Assembly: GCA_016302005.1 (NCBI GenBank)
Contig: JAEDOK010000014.1
Location: forward strand, 1 to 20,334
DNA: 20,334 bases
Origin: Oscillospiraceae bacterium
Lineage (GTDB): Bacteria > Bacillota_A > Clostridia > Oscillospirales > Oscillospiraceae
Direction: 5' to 3'
Positions 1 through 8,248 of this stretch are shown here, piece by piece. The notes below the pieces were generated by a model. It made no database searches, was not told the origin of the DNA, and saw only the letters and a list, made by a program, of their open reading frames with translations. The first letter of the stretch is position 1. Each line of letters starts with the position of its first letter. Both the position numbers and the translations under genes were made by a program.

Positions 1-2
1 AT

Positions 3-56
3 CACGGTATCGCAATTAAAATGCGCGTTGCACATTTTAATTGGTGATTGGTATCA
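3..56 (+). repeat. 54-bp dispersed repeat, left copy (inverted relative to the right-end copy)
   Basis: This segment matches the reverse complement of 20281-20334 at 53 of 54 bases; the only difference is C at position 24. Its core (14-42) is a near-perfect hairpin with 13-nt arms AATTAAAATGCGC and GCACATTTTAATT around the loop GTT. The C at 24 creates one mismatch in the stem, while the right copy is perfect. GGTATC occurs as a direct repeat near both edges of the unit. No coding content is seen. It is probably a dispersed intergenic repeat at which the assembly stopped. Confidence 0.9.
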
Positions 57-71
57 GTGATTCCTGCACGC

Positions 72-97
72 GGCGGGGACATGTCCCCGCCCTACAG
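72..97. repeat. Palindromic repeat, solo copy 1
   Basis: The 20-nt core GGCGGGGACATGTCCCCGCC is a perfect palindrome and is followed by the family's usual CTACAG tail. This copy lies just beyond the terminator of the minus-strand udp-side transcript. It belongs to a family with eight copies in the window. Confidence 0.9.
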
Positions 98-114
98 CAA
101 TGAATGCCGACAAG

Positions 115-145
115 CAAAAGCCCTGCCGGAGGGATTCCGGCAGGG
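115..145 (-). terminator. Rho-independent terminator after the small membrane protein gene
   Basis: A perfect 10-bp stem (CCCTGCCGGA with TCCGGCAGGG, 121-130 and 136-145) has a 5-nt loop. Read on the minus strand it is followed by CTTTTGC. It starts 6 bp past the stop codon of the gene ending at 152 and should end the udp-side transcript. The plus-strand side has only TCTTTG, so it works best on the minus strand. Confidence 0.8.
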
Positions 146-151
146 TCTTTG

Positions 152-460
152 CTATGACAGCGGCTCGGAGATCACATGATGCTCCTCGTCAGACTGTTCC
201 ATCATCTTCTGCGCATACTCGTTCGCGAAATCAAAGATAAAATTCTCATAGTCGATCTGCACCCCGAAGGTATTTTCAACCTTACCGACGAGCTTCTGCA
301 CCATGTCCTCTTCTTCGTCGGTCTGTTCCTGCCGAGGTTCCTCCAGCAGATACGGCCCGACGGTATCCTTGATGATACCACTGACAAAATTATAAGCAAG
401 CAGCAATACGACCGCCAGAACGGCAACCTTGATCCAAACCGTCCACCAATAGCGTCTCAT
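152..460 (-). CDS. Small single-pass membrane protein, unknown function
   Basis: This encodes a 102-residue protein I do not recognise. A basic, aromatic N-terminus (MRRYWWTVWIK) leads into one hydrophobic segment at about residues 9-27. A mostly hydrophilic tail follows, with an acidic run (QTDEEEDM) and a second acidic patch near the C-terminus. This fits an N-in membrane anchor with an outside or surface-exposed tail, but the topology is inferred. I chose the ATG at 460 because GAGG lies 6 nt upstream. A GTG in frame at 472 would add four residues, but its purine-rich stretch directly abuts the codon. It lies 65 bp downstream of udp in the same direction and is followed at once by a terminator, so it is probably the last gene of that transcript. 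No catalytic motif is visible. Confidence 0.65.
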   Translation of the reverse strand: MRRYWWTVWIKVAVLAVVLLLAYNFVSGIIKDTVGPYLLEEPRQEQTDEEEDMVQKLVGKVENTFGVQIDYENFIFDFANEYAQKMMEQSDEEHHVISEPLS

Positions 461-482
461 AGCTGTCCTCACTTCCTTTCAC

Positions 483-511
483 CTTTTTTCGACGAGCCGC
501 GCCGAAAAAAG
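483..511 (-). other. A/T-rich hairpin between udp and the downstream small gene
   Basis: CTTTTTTCG and CGAAAAAAG form a 9-bp stem around an 11-nt loop in the 65-bp gap. Read on the minus strand, the U run is in the 5' arm and no U tract follows the 3' arm, so this is not a normal terminator. It could be an mRNA processing or stability element. Confidence 0.4.
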
Positions 512-525
512 TTCCGCGTTCCGAT

Positions 526-1296
526 TTATTTTGCAGCCTTATCCTGCGCGATCAGGAGCTTGAGTGCCTCAACGCCAACGCGTACGGCAGCGGAGGTGTC
601 CTCGCTCATCTTCTGATCCAGACCCGCAGCCTCGCGCTCCTGATTCCATATAACATGGAAGCACGAACCGCAGCGGCAGCCGAGGGCATCCGCAACCACA
701 AACAGCGCGGCGGACTCCATCTCGCTTGCCAAAACGCCGAGACGCTTCCACGCCTCCCACTTTTGCAGCAGCTCATAGGAAACGGGCATCTTCGCGGGAC
801 TGTGCTGACCGTAGAAGGCGTCCTTGCACTGCACAACGCCCACATGGGTGGTCTTGCCCATCGCCTGCGCTGCCTGACGCAGAGCGATCGTCACATCGAG
901 GTTCGCCACGGCGGGATACTCGATGGGCGCATATTCCATTGAGGTATGCTCAAAGCGGATCGCGCCTGTAGCGACGACGATATCGCCGGACTGGACATCC
1001 AAGTTGATGCCGCCGCAGGTGCCGACACGGATAAAGGTATCCGCGCCGATATTGTGCAGCTCCTCCATGGCGATGGAGGCAGAGGGACCGCCGATGCCAG
1101 TGGAGCAGACGCTGACCTTTTCGCCCAGCAGTGTGCCGGTATAGATATTGTACTCGCGGTTTTGGCTGATATGCACGGGGTTGTCAAAGAGCTTCGCGAT
1201 CGACTCGCAGCGCCCGGGGTCGCCGGGCAGGATGCAGTAACGACCGACATCGCCCTCGACGCAATGGATATGGAACTGTTTTTCAAGCTGTTGCAT
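526..1296 (-). CDS. udp: Uridine phosphorylase
   Basis: This 256-residue cytoplasmic enzyme of the nucleoside phosphorylase (PNP/UDP) family is expected to split uridine with phosphate into uracil and ribose-1-phosphate for pyrimidine salvage. Visible family motifs are PGDPGR (24-29, phosphate loop), CSTGIGGPS (64-72), RVGTCGG (90-96, phosphate and ribose contacts), FYGQH (161-165, matching the base-binding loop of Gram-positive Udp) and SEMESAALF (191-199, ribose binding). Length matches E. coli Udp (about 253). AAGGAG precedes the ATG by 9 nt. The gene has its own promoter (1334-1362), so it does not depend on read-through from polC. The small membrane protein gene follows it. The family also holds purine-specific members; the FYGQH loop and overall similarity favour uridine. 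Confidence 0.9.
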   Translation of the reverse strand: MQQLEKQFHIHCVEGDVGRYCILPGDPGRCESIAKLFDNPVHISQNREYNIYTGTLLGEKVSVCSTGIGGPSASIAMEELHNIGADTFIRVGTCGGINLDVQSGDIVVATGAIRFEHTSMEYAPIEYPAVANLDVTIALRQAAQAMGKTTHVGVVQCKDAFYGQHSPAKMPVSYELLQKWEAWKRLGVLASEMESAALFVVADALGCRCGSCFHVIWNQEREAAGLDQKMSEDTSAAVRVGVEALKLLIAQDKAAK

Positions 1297-1333
1297 GAGA
1301 ACACACTCCTTAAATTATGATTTGGTAACTTAT

Positions 1334-1362
1334 AGTATAGCGTAAATCCGAAAAAACAGCAA
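1334..1362 (-). promoter_or_regulatory. SigmaA-type promoter for udp
   Basis: On the minus strand TTGCTG (1362-1357) and TATACT (1339-1334) are separated by exactly 17 nt. The -10 box lies about 38 bp upstream of the udp start codon. The match to TTGACA/TATAAT is good but not perfect. Confidence 0.7.
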
Positions 1363-1432
1363 TCGCTTTTCGTATCTTACCTGATTCTTTGTAATTCTGC
1401 ACGAAAACGCGGGTTCTTTTTTGTGGAAAACC

Positions 1433-4400
1433 TCAGAAAAGTGTGATCTGGCTGGTGTCCGGCAGGTTGCCGAACGCGCCCGCTTCCTTGAGCTTTTCAA
1501 TGTGCGTCTTGGATACCTTCGGGCAGGCAGCGGAGAATTCCTCGATAGAAACGAATTGCTTTCCCTCTCGTCCGTTACAAATATCCCACGCCGCGCTCTC
1601 GCCGAGCCCCGACACCGCAACAAAGGGCGGCAAAAGTTTTCCATCCTTGATGACAAAGCGGATCGCGTGGGACTCGTACAGATCAATATCCGCAAATGCG
1701 AAGCCGCGCAGATAGAATTCGTAGCAGACCTCGAGCGTCGTCAACAGGTCGTCGTCCTTCGCCGTACGGTCGGGGTTGTTGGAGATCGCCTTGATATGCG
1801 CCTTGACCGTCTCCATGCCATGGGTCATCATCACCGCATCAAAGCCGTCCTTCTGACTGCGGCGGTAGAAATACGCCGCATAGAACGCCAGCGGATGATG
1901 CACCTTGAACCACGCAATGCGGAACGCCATCATAACATAGGCGGCAGCGTGCGCCTTCGGGAAGAGATACTGGATCTTTTTACAAGAGCCGATATACCAA
2001 TCCGGCACGCCGTGGTCGATCATCTCCTGCTCCGCGCCCTCCGGCAGTCCTCTGCCCTTACGCACCGCCTCCATGATCTTGAACGCTCGCTGTTCCGGCA
2101 TGCCGCATTTGATCAGATAGAGCATGATATCGTCGCGGCAGCCGATGGCCTGTCCGACCGTCGCCGTGCCGCTGAGGATCAGATCCTTGGCATTGCCGAG
2201 CCACACATCCGTGCCGTGGGAAAAGCCGGAAAGACGGATGAGGGTATCAAACTGGTCGGGCTTGGTGTCCACGAGCATTCCGCGCACGAAGGTTGTACCG
2301 AATTCCGGGATCGCGACCGCCCCCGTGGGACCTAAGATCGGGTCGTTTTCATAGCCGAGCACTTTGCTTGAGACGAAGATCGACATGGTGTCCTTATCAT
2401 CCAGCGGGATCTTCTGCGCATTGACATGCGTTAAGTCCTCCATCATGCGGATCATCGTCGGGTCATCGTGCCCGAGCATATCCAGTTTAAGAAGGTTTTC
2501 CTCCATGGAGTGATATTCAAAATGGGTCGTGATGATGTCCGTGTGGATATCGTCGGCGGGATGCTGCACGGGGCAGAAATCCCAAATCTCATTCTCCTGG
2601 GGGATAACGACCAGACCGCCCGGGTGCTGCCCCGTCGTGCGGCGCACATCCACGCAGCCCATTGCCAAGCGGTTCTCCTCCGCACGGCTGACGGTTCTAT
2701 TCCGCTCCGCGAGGTATTTTTTCACATAGCCAAAGGCGGTCTTGTCCGCCACCGTGCCGATGGTGCCCGCACGGAAGACATGGCTCGCGCCGAACATCTC
2801 CACGCAGTAGGCATGCGCCTTGGACTGATATTCACCCGAAAAGTTCAGGTCAATATCCGGGACTTTATTGCCGCCGAAGCCAAGGAAGGTTTCGAAGGGG
2901 ATGTTGAAACCGTCCTTATCAAGCTTCTCTCCGCATTCGGGGCACACCGCGTCGGGCAGGTCGGCGCCGCAGTTAATGCCCTCGGGCACCTCGAAGGAGC
3001 AGTATTTGCAATTCGGGCAGCGGTAATGCGCGGGCAGGGAGTTGACCTCGGTGATGCCCGACATATAAGCAACCAGCGATGAGCCGACCGAACCACGGGA
3101 GCCGACGAGATAGCCGTGCTCCAAAGAATTCTGCACCAGCTTCTGCGCCGACATATAAATAACGTCGTAATGACAGGTGATGATATCGTGCAGCTCCGTC
3201 TCCACGCGCTTTGTCACGATCTCCGGCGGATTCTCCCCATACAGGCGGTGCATTTTCCCGTACACCAGCGATTTCAGATCCTCCACGGAGTTTTCGATCT
3301 TCGGCGCAAAGAGGTTGTGCGGCACGGGTCGAATGGTATCGCACATATCCGCGATACGGTTCGGATTCGTCACGACGACCTCAAACGCCTTTTCCGCGCC
3401 GAGATAGGAGAATTCCTCCAGCATCTCGTCCGTCGTGCGGAAATAGAGCGGATTTTCACGGTCGCAGTCGGGAAAGCCCTTGGTCGCCAGCAGAATGCGG
3501 CGGTAGATCTCATCCTCCGGATTGAGAAAATGCACATCCCCCGTCGCGCAGACCGGCTTGCCCAGCGCCTCGCCGAGCTGCACGATCGTGCGGTTGAAGT
3601 CCCGCAGCTGCTCCTCGCTCTCGGCGAGACCCTCTGCCAGCAGGAAGCGGTTATTGCTTAAGGGCTGAATCTCCAAAAAGTCATAGAACGAGGCAATGCG
3701 TTTCAGCTCCGCGTGGCTTTTATGCGCGAGAACCGCCTGAAACAGCTCTCCCGCCTCGCAGGCGGAGCCGATGATCAGACCCTCCCGCAGCTCCATGAGC
3801 CGGGACTTCGGCATACGCGGATTGCGCTTGAAATATTTCAGGTGGGCGTCGGAGATCAGATGATAGAGATTCCGCAGTCCCATCTGATTCTTGGCAAACA
3901 CGATGATATGCTTGGCGCGGCGGTCGGTGATCTTACCGCCCGCGCGCAAACTGACCATGTCCGCGTTGATGCTCTGAATGTCGCTTAGCCCGCGCTCCTG
4001 CAGCATCTTGGCAAAGCGCAGATAGAGGTAGCCGCAGGTCAGCGCGTCATCCGAGGCGCGGTGATGGTTAAAGTCCGGCAGACTCAGCGCATCCGCCACG
4101 ATATTCAGCTTGTGCTTGGACAGGTGCGGCATCAGGTTTTGCGACAGCACCAGCGTGTCAATATAGGTCGGCTCAAAGGGGATGTTCAGCCGCTCACACG
4201 CCGCCGTCAAAAAGCCGACGTCGAAATCCGCGTTATGTGCCACGAGCGGACGGTCGCCGCAGAAGTGCAGGAAGTCCGGCAGCGCCTCTGCAATGTCGGG
4301 CGCACCCCGCAGCATCGCGTCGGTAATGCCCGTCAGCTCGACGATCTTCGGCTCCAGCGGGCGCTTCGGATCGACGAAGGTCTGGAAGGTATCGACCACC

Positions 4401-5722
4401 TCGCCGTCGCGCAAAATGACCGCGCCGATCTCCGTAATGACCTCCTTCTCTGCGGAAAGCCCCGTCGTCTCGAGGTCGAAGGCGACGAATTCCCCATCCA
4501 GCGGCATGTTCTTCTCGCCGTGCACCGCGATGCGGTCGTCTACATCGTTTACATAATATCCCTCGCAGCCGTAGAGGATCTTGATATTCTGATCCGTTCC
4601 GGCGACCTTGTTCTTGCTCGCCTTGAGTGCGTCGGGGAAGGAGGATGCAACACCGTGATCGGTGATCGCGATCGCCTTGTGGCCCCAGCGGGCAGCGGTG
4701 GCGACAGCTTCGCCGGTCTTGGTCAGTGCGTCCATCATGGACATGGTCGTGTGCAGATGCAGCTCGACCCGTTTTTCCGCTGCGGTATCCTCCCGCTTGG
4801 GCGCGTCCATGCGGGCAATGGCATAGGGACGGATGACCAGCTCCTTGGCATAGTTGTCATAGTCCACCTTGCCCTGTACACGCACCCACATCCCGGGCTT
4901 TTGAATCGCGTCCGTAATGGGCTTTGCCGTGTCGCCCTTCATAAAGTCACTGATGCGGACGGAGCTTGTATAGTCCGTCATGTCAAAGCCGATGACCGTC
5001 GCGGCGCGCTTGTTGATCTCGCGGTGCTCCACGGCAAAAATTTTCCCCTCGATAATGACGCGTTCGCCCTGCTGCTCCAGCGTGATCTCCCGCATTGACA
5101 CTGCCGCGCCCTTGAAGGGCTTGCCGTAGATCATCGAGGGCGGCTGCTCCGTCTTTTTCCCGCCGGAGATCGCAGCAAGAACGGCAGGCAGGTCGCGCGC
5201 CGCCTCCCGCCGCAGACGCTCCGTCTCGGCAAAGAGGGCTTCCCCCTCCAGCTCATTGCCCGCGACAATCCTGATTTGCGTCCGCACGCCGAAGCGTTCG
5301 AAAATATATTGCTCCGCGGCAGGCAGGTGCGGTTTTAGCGCGTCCTTCCCATTGGCGCGCAGAAACAGCGTGCTCTCCCCTTCGGCAAGCTCCCATGTGC
5401 AGCCTGCAAGGCTGGCGACTGCGGGAGAATACCTTGCGATCAGCACGCGGGAAAGCTCCGCGCCGTCAAGCTTTTGCAGCTCAGAGTCGGGATAGCGCGG
5501 CTTGATCGTCACGCGGTTGAGTCCGTAAAGTCCACACAGTGCCTGCTCCGCCTCCTGCAGGTCCTTCGCCGGAAGGTAGGCGGGCAAAGAAACGGTCAGG
5601 GAGATCGTCTTGCTCTCTTGGTCGATCTCCGCATGACTGACCGCTGCTTGCAGAAGTGCTGCACGCAGCGGCTCGTTTGGTTGATATTCAAAAAACATTT
5701 CCAGAAAAGGGAATGAGTTCAT
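1433..5722 (-). CDS. polC: DNA polymerase III alpha subunit, Gram-positive PolC type
   Basis: This encodes the 1429-residue replicative polymerase of Firmicutes, near the usual PolC length of about 1440. The PolC order can be read: an N-terminal domain (1-190); an OB-fold (about 200-300); a PHP domain opening with HLHTTMS (H322, H324); an inserted DEDDh proofreading exonuclease with DLETTGL (D416, E418), HNADFD and HRASDDA; the rest of PHP; then the polymerase. A Cys cluster (CPNCKYC and CPECG, about 900-937) fits the PolC zinc site. PDIDLNFSG carries the catalytic aspartates D956 and D958. AGGAG precedes the ATG by 6-7 nt. ispG lies upstream, the normal Clostridia order, but a repeat block of about 385 bp separates them, so polC may depend on read-through or a promoter I cannot identify. 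I see no clear terminator after it. Confidence 0.98.
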   Translation of the reverse strand: MNSFPFLEMFFEYQPNEPLRAALLQAAVSHAEIDQESKTISLTVSLPAYLPAKDLQEAEQALCGLYGLNRVTIKPRYPDSELQKLDGAELSRVLIARYSPAVASLAGCTWELAEGESTLFLRANGKDALKPHLPAAEQYIFERFGVRTQIRIVAGNELEGEALFAETERLRREAARDLPAVLAAISGGKKTEQPPSMIYGKPFKGAAVSMREITLEQQGERVIIEGKIFAVEHREINKRAATVIGFDMTDYTSSVRISDFMKGDTAKPITDAIQKPGMWVRVQGKVDYDNYAKELVIRPYAIARMDAPKREDTAAEKRVELHLHTTMSMMDALTKTGEAVATAARWGHKAIAITDHGVASSFPDALKASKNKVAGTDQNIKILYGCEGYYVNDVDDRIAVHGEKNMPLDGEFVAFDLETTGLSAEKEVITEIGAVILRDGEVVDTFQTFVDPKRPLEPKIVELTGITDAMLRGAPDIAEALPDFLHFCGDRPLVAHNADFDVGFLTAACERLNIPFEPTYIDTLVLSQNLMPHLSKHKLNIVADALSLPDFNHHRASDDALTCGYLYLRFAKMLQERGLSDIQSINADMVSLRAGGKITDRRAKHIIVFAKNQMGLRNLYHLISDAHLKYFKRNPRMPKSRLMELREGLIIGSACEAGELFQAVLAHKSHAELKRIASFYDFLEIQPLSNNRFLLAEGLAESEEQLRDFNRTIVQLGEALGKPVCATGDVHFLNPEDEIYRRILLATKGFPDCDRENPLYFRTTDEMLEEFSYLGAEKAFEVVVTNPNRIADMCDTIRPVPHNLFAPKIENSVEDLKSLVYGKMHRLYGENPPEIVTKRVETELHDIITCHYDVIYMSAQKLVQNSLEHGYLVGSRGSVGSSLVAYMSGITEVNSLPAHYRCPNCKYCSFEVPEGINCGADLPDAVCPECGEKLDKDGFNIPFETFLGFGGNKVPDIDLNFSGEYQSKAHAYCVEMFGASHVFRAGTIGTVADKTAFGYVKKYLAERNRTVSRAEENRLAMGCVDVRRTTGQHPGGLVVIPQENEIWDFCPVQHPADDIHTDIITTHFEYHSMEENLLKLDMLGHDDPTMIRMMEDLTHVNAQKIPLDDKDTMSIFVSSKVLGYENDPILGPTGAVAIPEFGTTFVRGMLVDTKPDQFDTLIRLSGFSHGTDVWLGNAKDLILSGTATVGQAIGCRDDIMLYLIKCGMPEQRAFKIMEAVRKGRGLPEGAEQEMIDHGVPDWYIGSCKKIQYLFPKAHAAAYVMMAFRIAWFKVHHPLAFYAAYFYRRSQKDGFDAVMMTHGMETVKAHIKAISNNPDRTAKDDDLLTTLEVCYEFYLRGFAFADIDLYESHAIRFVIKDGKLLPPFVAVSGLGESAAWDICNGREGKQFVSIEEFSAACPKVSKTHIEKLKEAGAFGNLPDTSQITLF

Positions 5723-5747
5723 GCTTCTCTCCTAAAAATCTCTGTAT

Positions 5748-5779
5748 CTGTAGGGCGGGGACATGTCCCCGCCCTACAG
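5748..5779. repeat. Palindromic repeat, copy 2 (full-length 32-bp perfect palindrome)
   Basis: This is the longest copy: the 20-nt core GGCGGGGACATGTCCCCGCC is extended on both sides by CTGTAG and CTACAG to give 32 nt of perfect dyad symmetry. It lies 26 bp upstream of the polC start codon, so it should form a hairpin in the polC mRNA leader. It is one border of the composite element reaching to 6132. Confidence 0.92.
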
Positions 5780-6107
5780 GGGGGTGTTTCGTTTATCATG
5801 GTGCGTTTTTTCGCGTGTGTATTGCGAGGCGCCTGCGTTGTGGCAACCTCATGCAGGAACTACGAACTGCATACAAATCTATTCTCTGTACCGTCTGCCT
5901 GCCGCTAACGCGGTCGGCACGCCCAGTGGTCGTGCCCTACGAAGGTAGAATGCCCCCTCGCCGTAGGGCGCGCACCCGCAGGGGGTATGCCGCATCCGTA
6001 ACGCTCCTTCGTCGCGAACGGCTGCGCTAACGACCTCGGCGCGCCGGTGCAGGAACTACCGACTGCGTACAAATTTGTTCGTCTGTACTGTCTGCCGCTT
6101 CGCGGTC

Positions 6108-6132
6108 GGCGGGGACATGTCCCCGCCCTACA
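6108..6132. repeat. Palindromic repeat, copy 3
   Basis: The core GGCGGGGACATGTCCCCGCC (6108-6127) is followed by CTACA, which runs directly into the ispG stop codon (6133-6135). It is preceded by CCGCTTCGCGGTC, the small hairpin typical of the right border of this family. Confidence 0.9.
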
Positions 6133-7170
6133 TCAGAAGTTCTCAATATACCGCAAAAGGGTGGGCAGCAGCTCGTCATAGGGGAGCTTTTCCCGCAGCT
6201 CGCCCTTGACGAAGAGCACGCCGCAGCCGTCGCCGCCGGCGATGCCGAGATCCGCCTCCCGCGCCTCGCCGGGGCCGTTGACAACGCAGCCCATGACCGC
6301 GACGGTCAGCTCCTTGTCGCAGTCCGCCAGCGCCTCCTCCACCCGGTTTGCCAGTCCGATCAGGTCGATCTTCGTTCTGCCGCAGGTCGGGCAGGAGATG
6401 AGATTCACGCCGCCCTTGCGCAGTCCCGCAGCCTTTAAGATCGCCTTTGCCGCGACCACCTCCCGCACGGGGTCTGCCGTCAGCGAGACGCGGATCGTGT
6501 CGCCGATGCCCATGCACAGCAGCCCGCCGATGCCCATGGCGGATTTGATCGTGCCCATGTACTCCGTCCCCGTCTCGGTCACGCCGACATGGAGCGGATA
6601 GTCCGATTTCTCATGCATCAGCCGATATGCCTGCATCATCAGCGGCACCGCGCTGGACTTCATCGAAACGCAGATGTCGGTAAAGCCGTATTTTTCCAAA
6701 AGGGCAATATGTTCAAACGCGCTCTCCACCAGCGCCTCCGGGGTGGGATGCCCGTATTTTTCCAGCAGGCGCTTGTCGAGACTTCCCCCGTTAACGCCGA
6801 TGCGGATGGGGATATGATGCATTTTGCAGCAGTCTACCACCGCCTTAACGCGCTCCTCTCCCCCGATGTTGCCGGGGTTGATGCGAATCTTCGCCGCGCC
6901 AGCCTCCGCCGCCGCGATGGCAAGGCGGTAGTCAAAATGAATGTCCGCAACCAGGGGCAGCGGCGATTGTGCCGCGATTTTGCGGAAACCCTCTGCCGCA
7001 GCCATATCCGGCACGGCAAGCCGCGCGATCTCGCAACCCGCCGTTTTTAAGGCGCGGAGCTGGACGAGGCTGCCGTCTACATCCGTTGTGGCGGTGTTGA
7101 GCATGGACTGGATGGACACGGGCGCGCCGCCGCCCACCTTCACGCCGCCGACATTGATCTGTTTTGTCAT
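6133..7170 (-). CDS. ispG: 4-hydroxy-3-methylbut-2-en-1-yl diphosphate synthase (IspG/GcpE)
   Basis: This [4Fe-4S] enzyme of the MEP isoprenoid pathway converts methylerythritol cyclodiphosphate to HMBPP using reduced flavodoxin or ferredoxin. The 345-residue protein has the N-terminal TIM-barrel domain (GGVKVGGGAPVSIQSM; ADIHFDYRLA; KIRINPGNIG, 94-103) and the C-terminal iron-sulfur domain. The predicted cluster ligands are C260 and C263 in SCPTCGRT and C295 in MGCVVNGPGEA, with E302 the likely fourth ligand. It lacks the plant and chlamydial central insert. The ATG at 7170 is preferred because GAGG lies 8 nt upstream. A TTG at 7188 would overlap the rseP stop and add six residues, but has no better ribosome binding site. 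The gap from rseP is 14 bp, so they are co-transcribed. Confidence 0.96.
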   Translation of the reverse strand: MTKQINVGGVKVGGGAPVSIQSMLNTATTDVDGSLVQLRALKTAGCEIARLAVPDMAAAEGFRKIAAQSPLPLVADIHFDYRLAIAAAEAGAAKIRINPGNIGGEERVKAVVDCCKMHHIPIRIGVNGGSLDKRLLEKYGHPTPEALVESAFEHIALLEKYGFTDICVSMKSSAVPLMMQAYRLMHEKSDYPLHVGVTETGTEYMGTIKSAMGIGGLLCMGIGDTIRVSLTADPVREVVAAKAILKAAGLRKGGVNLISCPTCGRTKIDLIGLANRVEEALADCDKELTVAVMGCVVNGPGEAREADLGIAGGDGCGVLFVKGELREKLPYDELLPTLLRYIENF

Positions 7171-7184
7171 TGGTTCACCCTCAA

Positions 7185-8237
7185 TCAATTAAACAGTTGG
7201 AAAATATCTTTAAAGGTAACCACCGCCATAAACGCCAAAAGCAGGATCATAAACGCGCCGTTCAGATACGCCTCGTACTTCGGATTGAGCTTGCGGCGCA
7301 ATATCTTCTCCGCCGCCGCCGTCACGAGCAGGCACACCACGCGTCCGCCGTCGAGGGCGGGAATGGGCAGTAGATTCATGACCGCGAGGTTGATGGCGAT
7401 AAAGCCGAACATATACAGCACATACAGTACGCCATCGCCGACCGTCTCGGATTGGACGCTCTGCTCCGTCACGACGGAGACGATGCCCACGGGGCCGGAC
7501 ATATCCTTCAGTCCCGCCTTGCCCGTAAAAAGGTCGGAAAGTCCCATGCGCACCATGCGCACGAAGTCTCTGCAATTATTCCACGAGTAGGACAGCACGC
7601 CGCCGAAGCTCTTCTCCTCGATGCCGATGGAGAAGCCGTAATACTTCTGCTCTCCCGTGCCGTAGTCACGCTTGAGGGGCACATCGTCAAGGTGTATTTT
7701 CTCGCCCTCGCGGAGAATCACGAGATCGTGGACGCCGGAGTTGTCTCTGTCCAAGAGCATCGTAATATCGCTGCCGACATAGACGCGCTCGCCGTCGATC
7801 GAATAGAATTCGTCTCCGACCTGCAAAACCTGCGCAAAGGGTCTGCCCTCCTCGATCAGGGCGATCTGCGTGGTGTTGAGGTAATTCCCTGAGAGGGAAA
7901 TGACCAGCACGGTGATCAAAAATCCGATGAGGAAGTTCATCGCCGAACCCGCAACAAGAATGATCAGCCGCTTCCATACCTTCGCGTTGCCGAAGGCGCG
8001 GGGATTGTCGCTGTCGCCGTCCTCGCCCTCCATGGCGCAGTAGCCGCCGATGGGGATGCAGCGCAGGGAGTAAAGCGTCTCACCCTTCTGCTTTTTCCAA
8101 ATGGCAGGACCCATAAAAAGGGAAAATTCGTTGACCTGCACACCGGACAGCTTCGCGGTGATAAAATGTCCGAACTCGTGCACCAGGATCAGCACGCCGA
8201 ACAGCAGGATCGCTAAGAGAATATAGAATACGGTCAA
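7185..8237 (-). CDS. rseP: Membrane-embedded site-2 zinc metalloprotease (RseP/RasP, M50 family)
   Basis: This intramembrane protease cleaves transmembrane segments such as anti-sigma factors and signal-peptide remnants. The first membrane segment contains the zinc-binding HEFGH (20-24). A PDZ domain spans about 118-190. SGPVGI (247-252) precedes the second core motif NLLPIPALDGGR (288-299), whose Asp is the third zinc ligand. A last hydrophobic segment lies at 327-342. Length (350) is typical of short Gram-positive RasP with one PDZ domain. I prefer the TTG at 8237, with GAGGTG 7 nt upstream and a start typical of the family (MTVFYILLAI). A GTG at 8252 overlaps the dxr stop as GTGA and would add five residues (MRCCA). 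It sits between dxr and ispG, a conserved Clostridia order. Confidence 0.95.
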   Translation of the reverse strand: MTVFYILLAILLFGVLILVHEFGHFITAKLSGVQVNEFSLFMGPAIWKKQKGETLYSLRCIPIGGYCAMEGEDGDSDNPRAFGNAKVWKRLIILVAGSAMNFLIGFLITVLVISLSGNYLNTTQIALIEEGRPFAQVLQVGDEFYSIDGERVYVGSDITMLLDRDNSGVHDLVILREGEKIHLDDVPLKRDYGTGEQKYYGFSIGIEEKSFGGVLSYSWNNCRDFVRMVRMGLSDLFTGKAGLKDMSGPVGIVSVVTEQSVQSETVGDGVLYVLYMFGFIAINLAVMNLLPIPALDGGRVVCLLVTAAAEKILRRKLNPKYEAYLNGAFMILLLAFMAVVTFKDIFQLFN

Positions 8238-8248
8238 AGCACAACACC

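Larger units (their letters stand above)
5748..6132. repeat. Composite palindrome-bounded repeat element 1 (between ispG and polC)
   Basis: A non-coding block of about 385 bp fills the ispG-polC gap. Palindrome copies bound it at 5748-5779 and 6108-6132. Inside are two copies of a module starting GCAGGAACTAC and ending in a small hairpin (CCGC, variable loop, GCGG) plus GGTCGGC (5853-5940 and 6049-6131). There is also an ATTGCGAGG-type segment (about 5820-5850) and CCCTACG/CGTAGGGCGCGC inverted segments. The last base of the element abuts the ispG stop codon. Elements at 11044-11375 and 14626-14737 share the modules. No transposase or convincing ORF is present. Confidence 0.85.

Noticed and set aside
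1421..5098. Several plus-strand frames of 180-345 codons opposite polC
   Set aside because: They are antisense to a full-length, motif-complete PolC, are rich in Arg and His in the way antisense frames often are, and match no known family.
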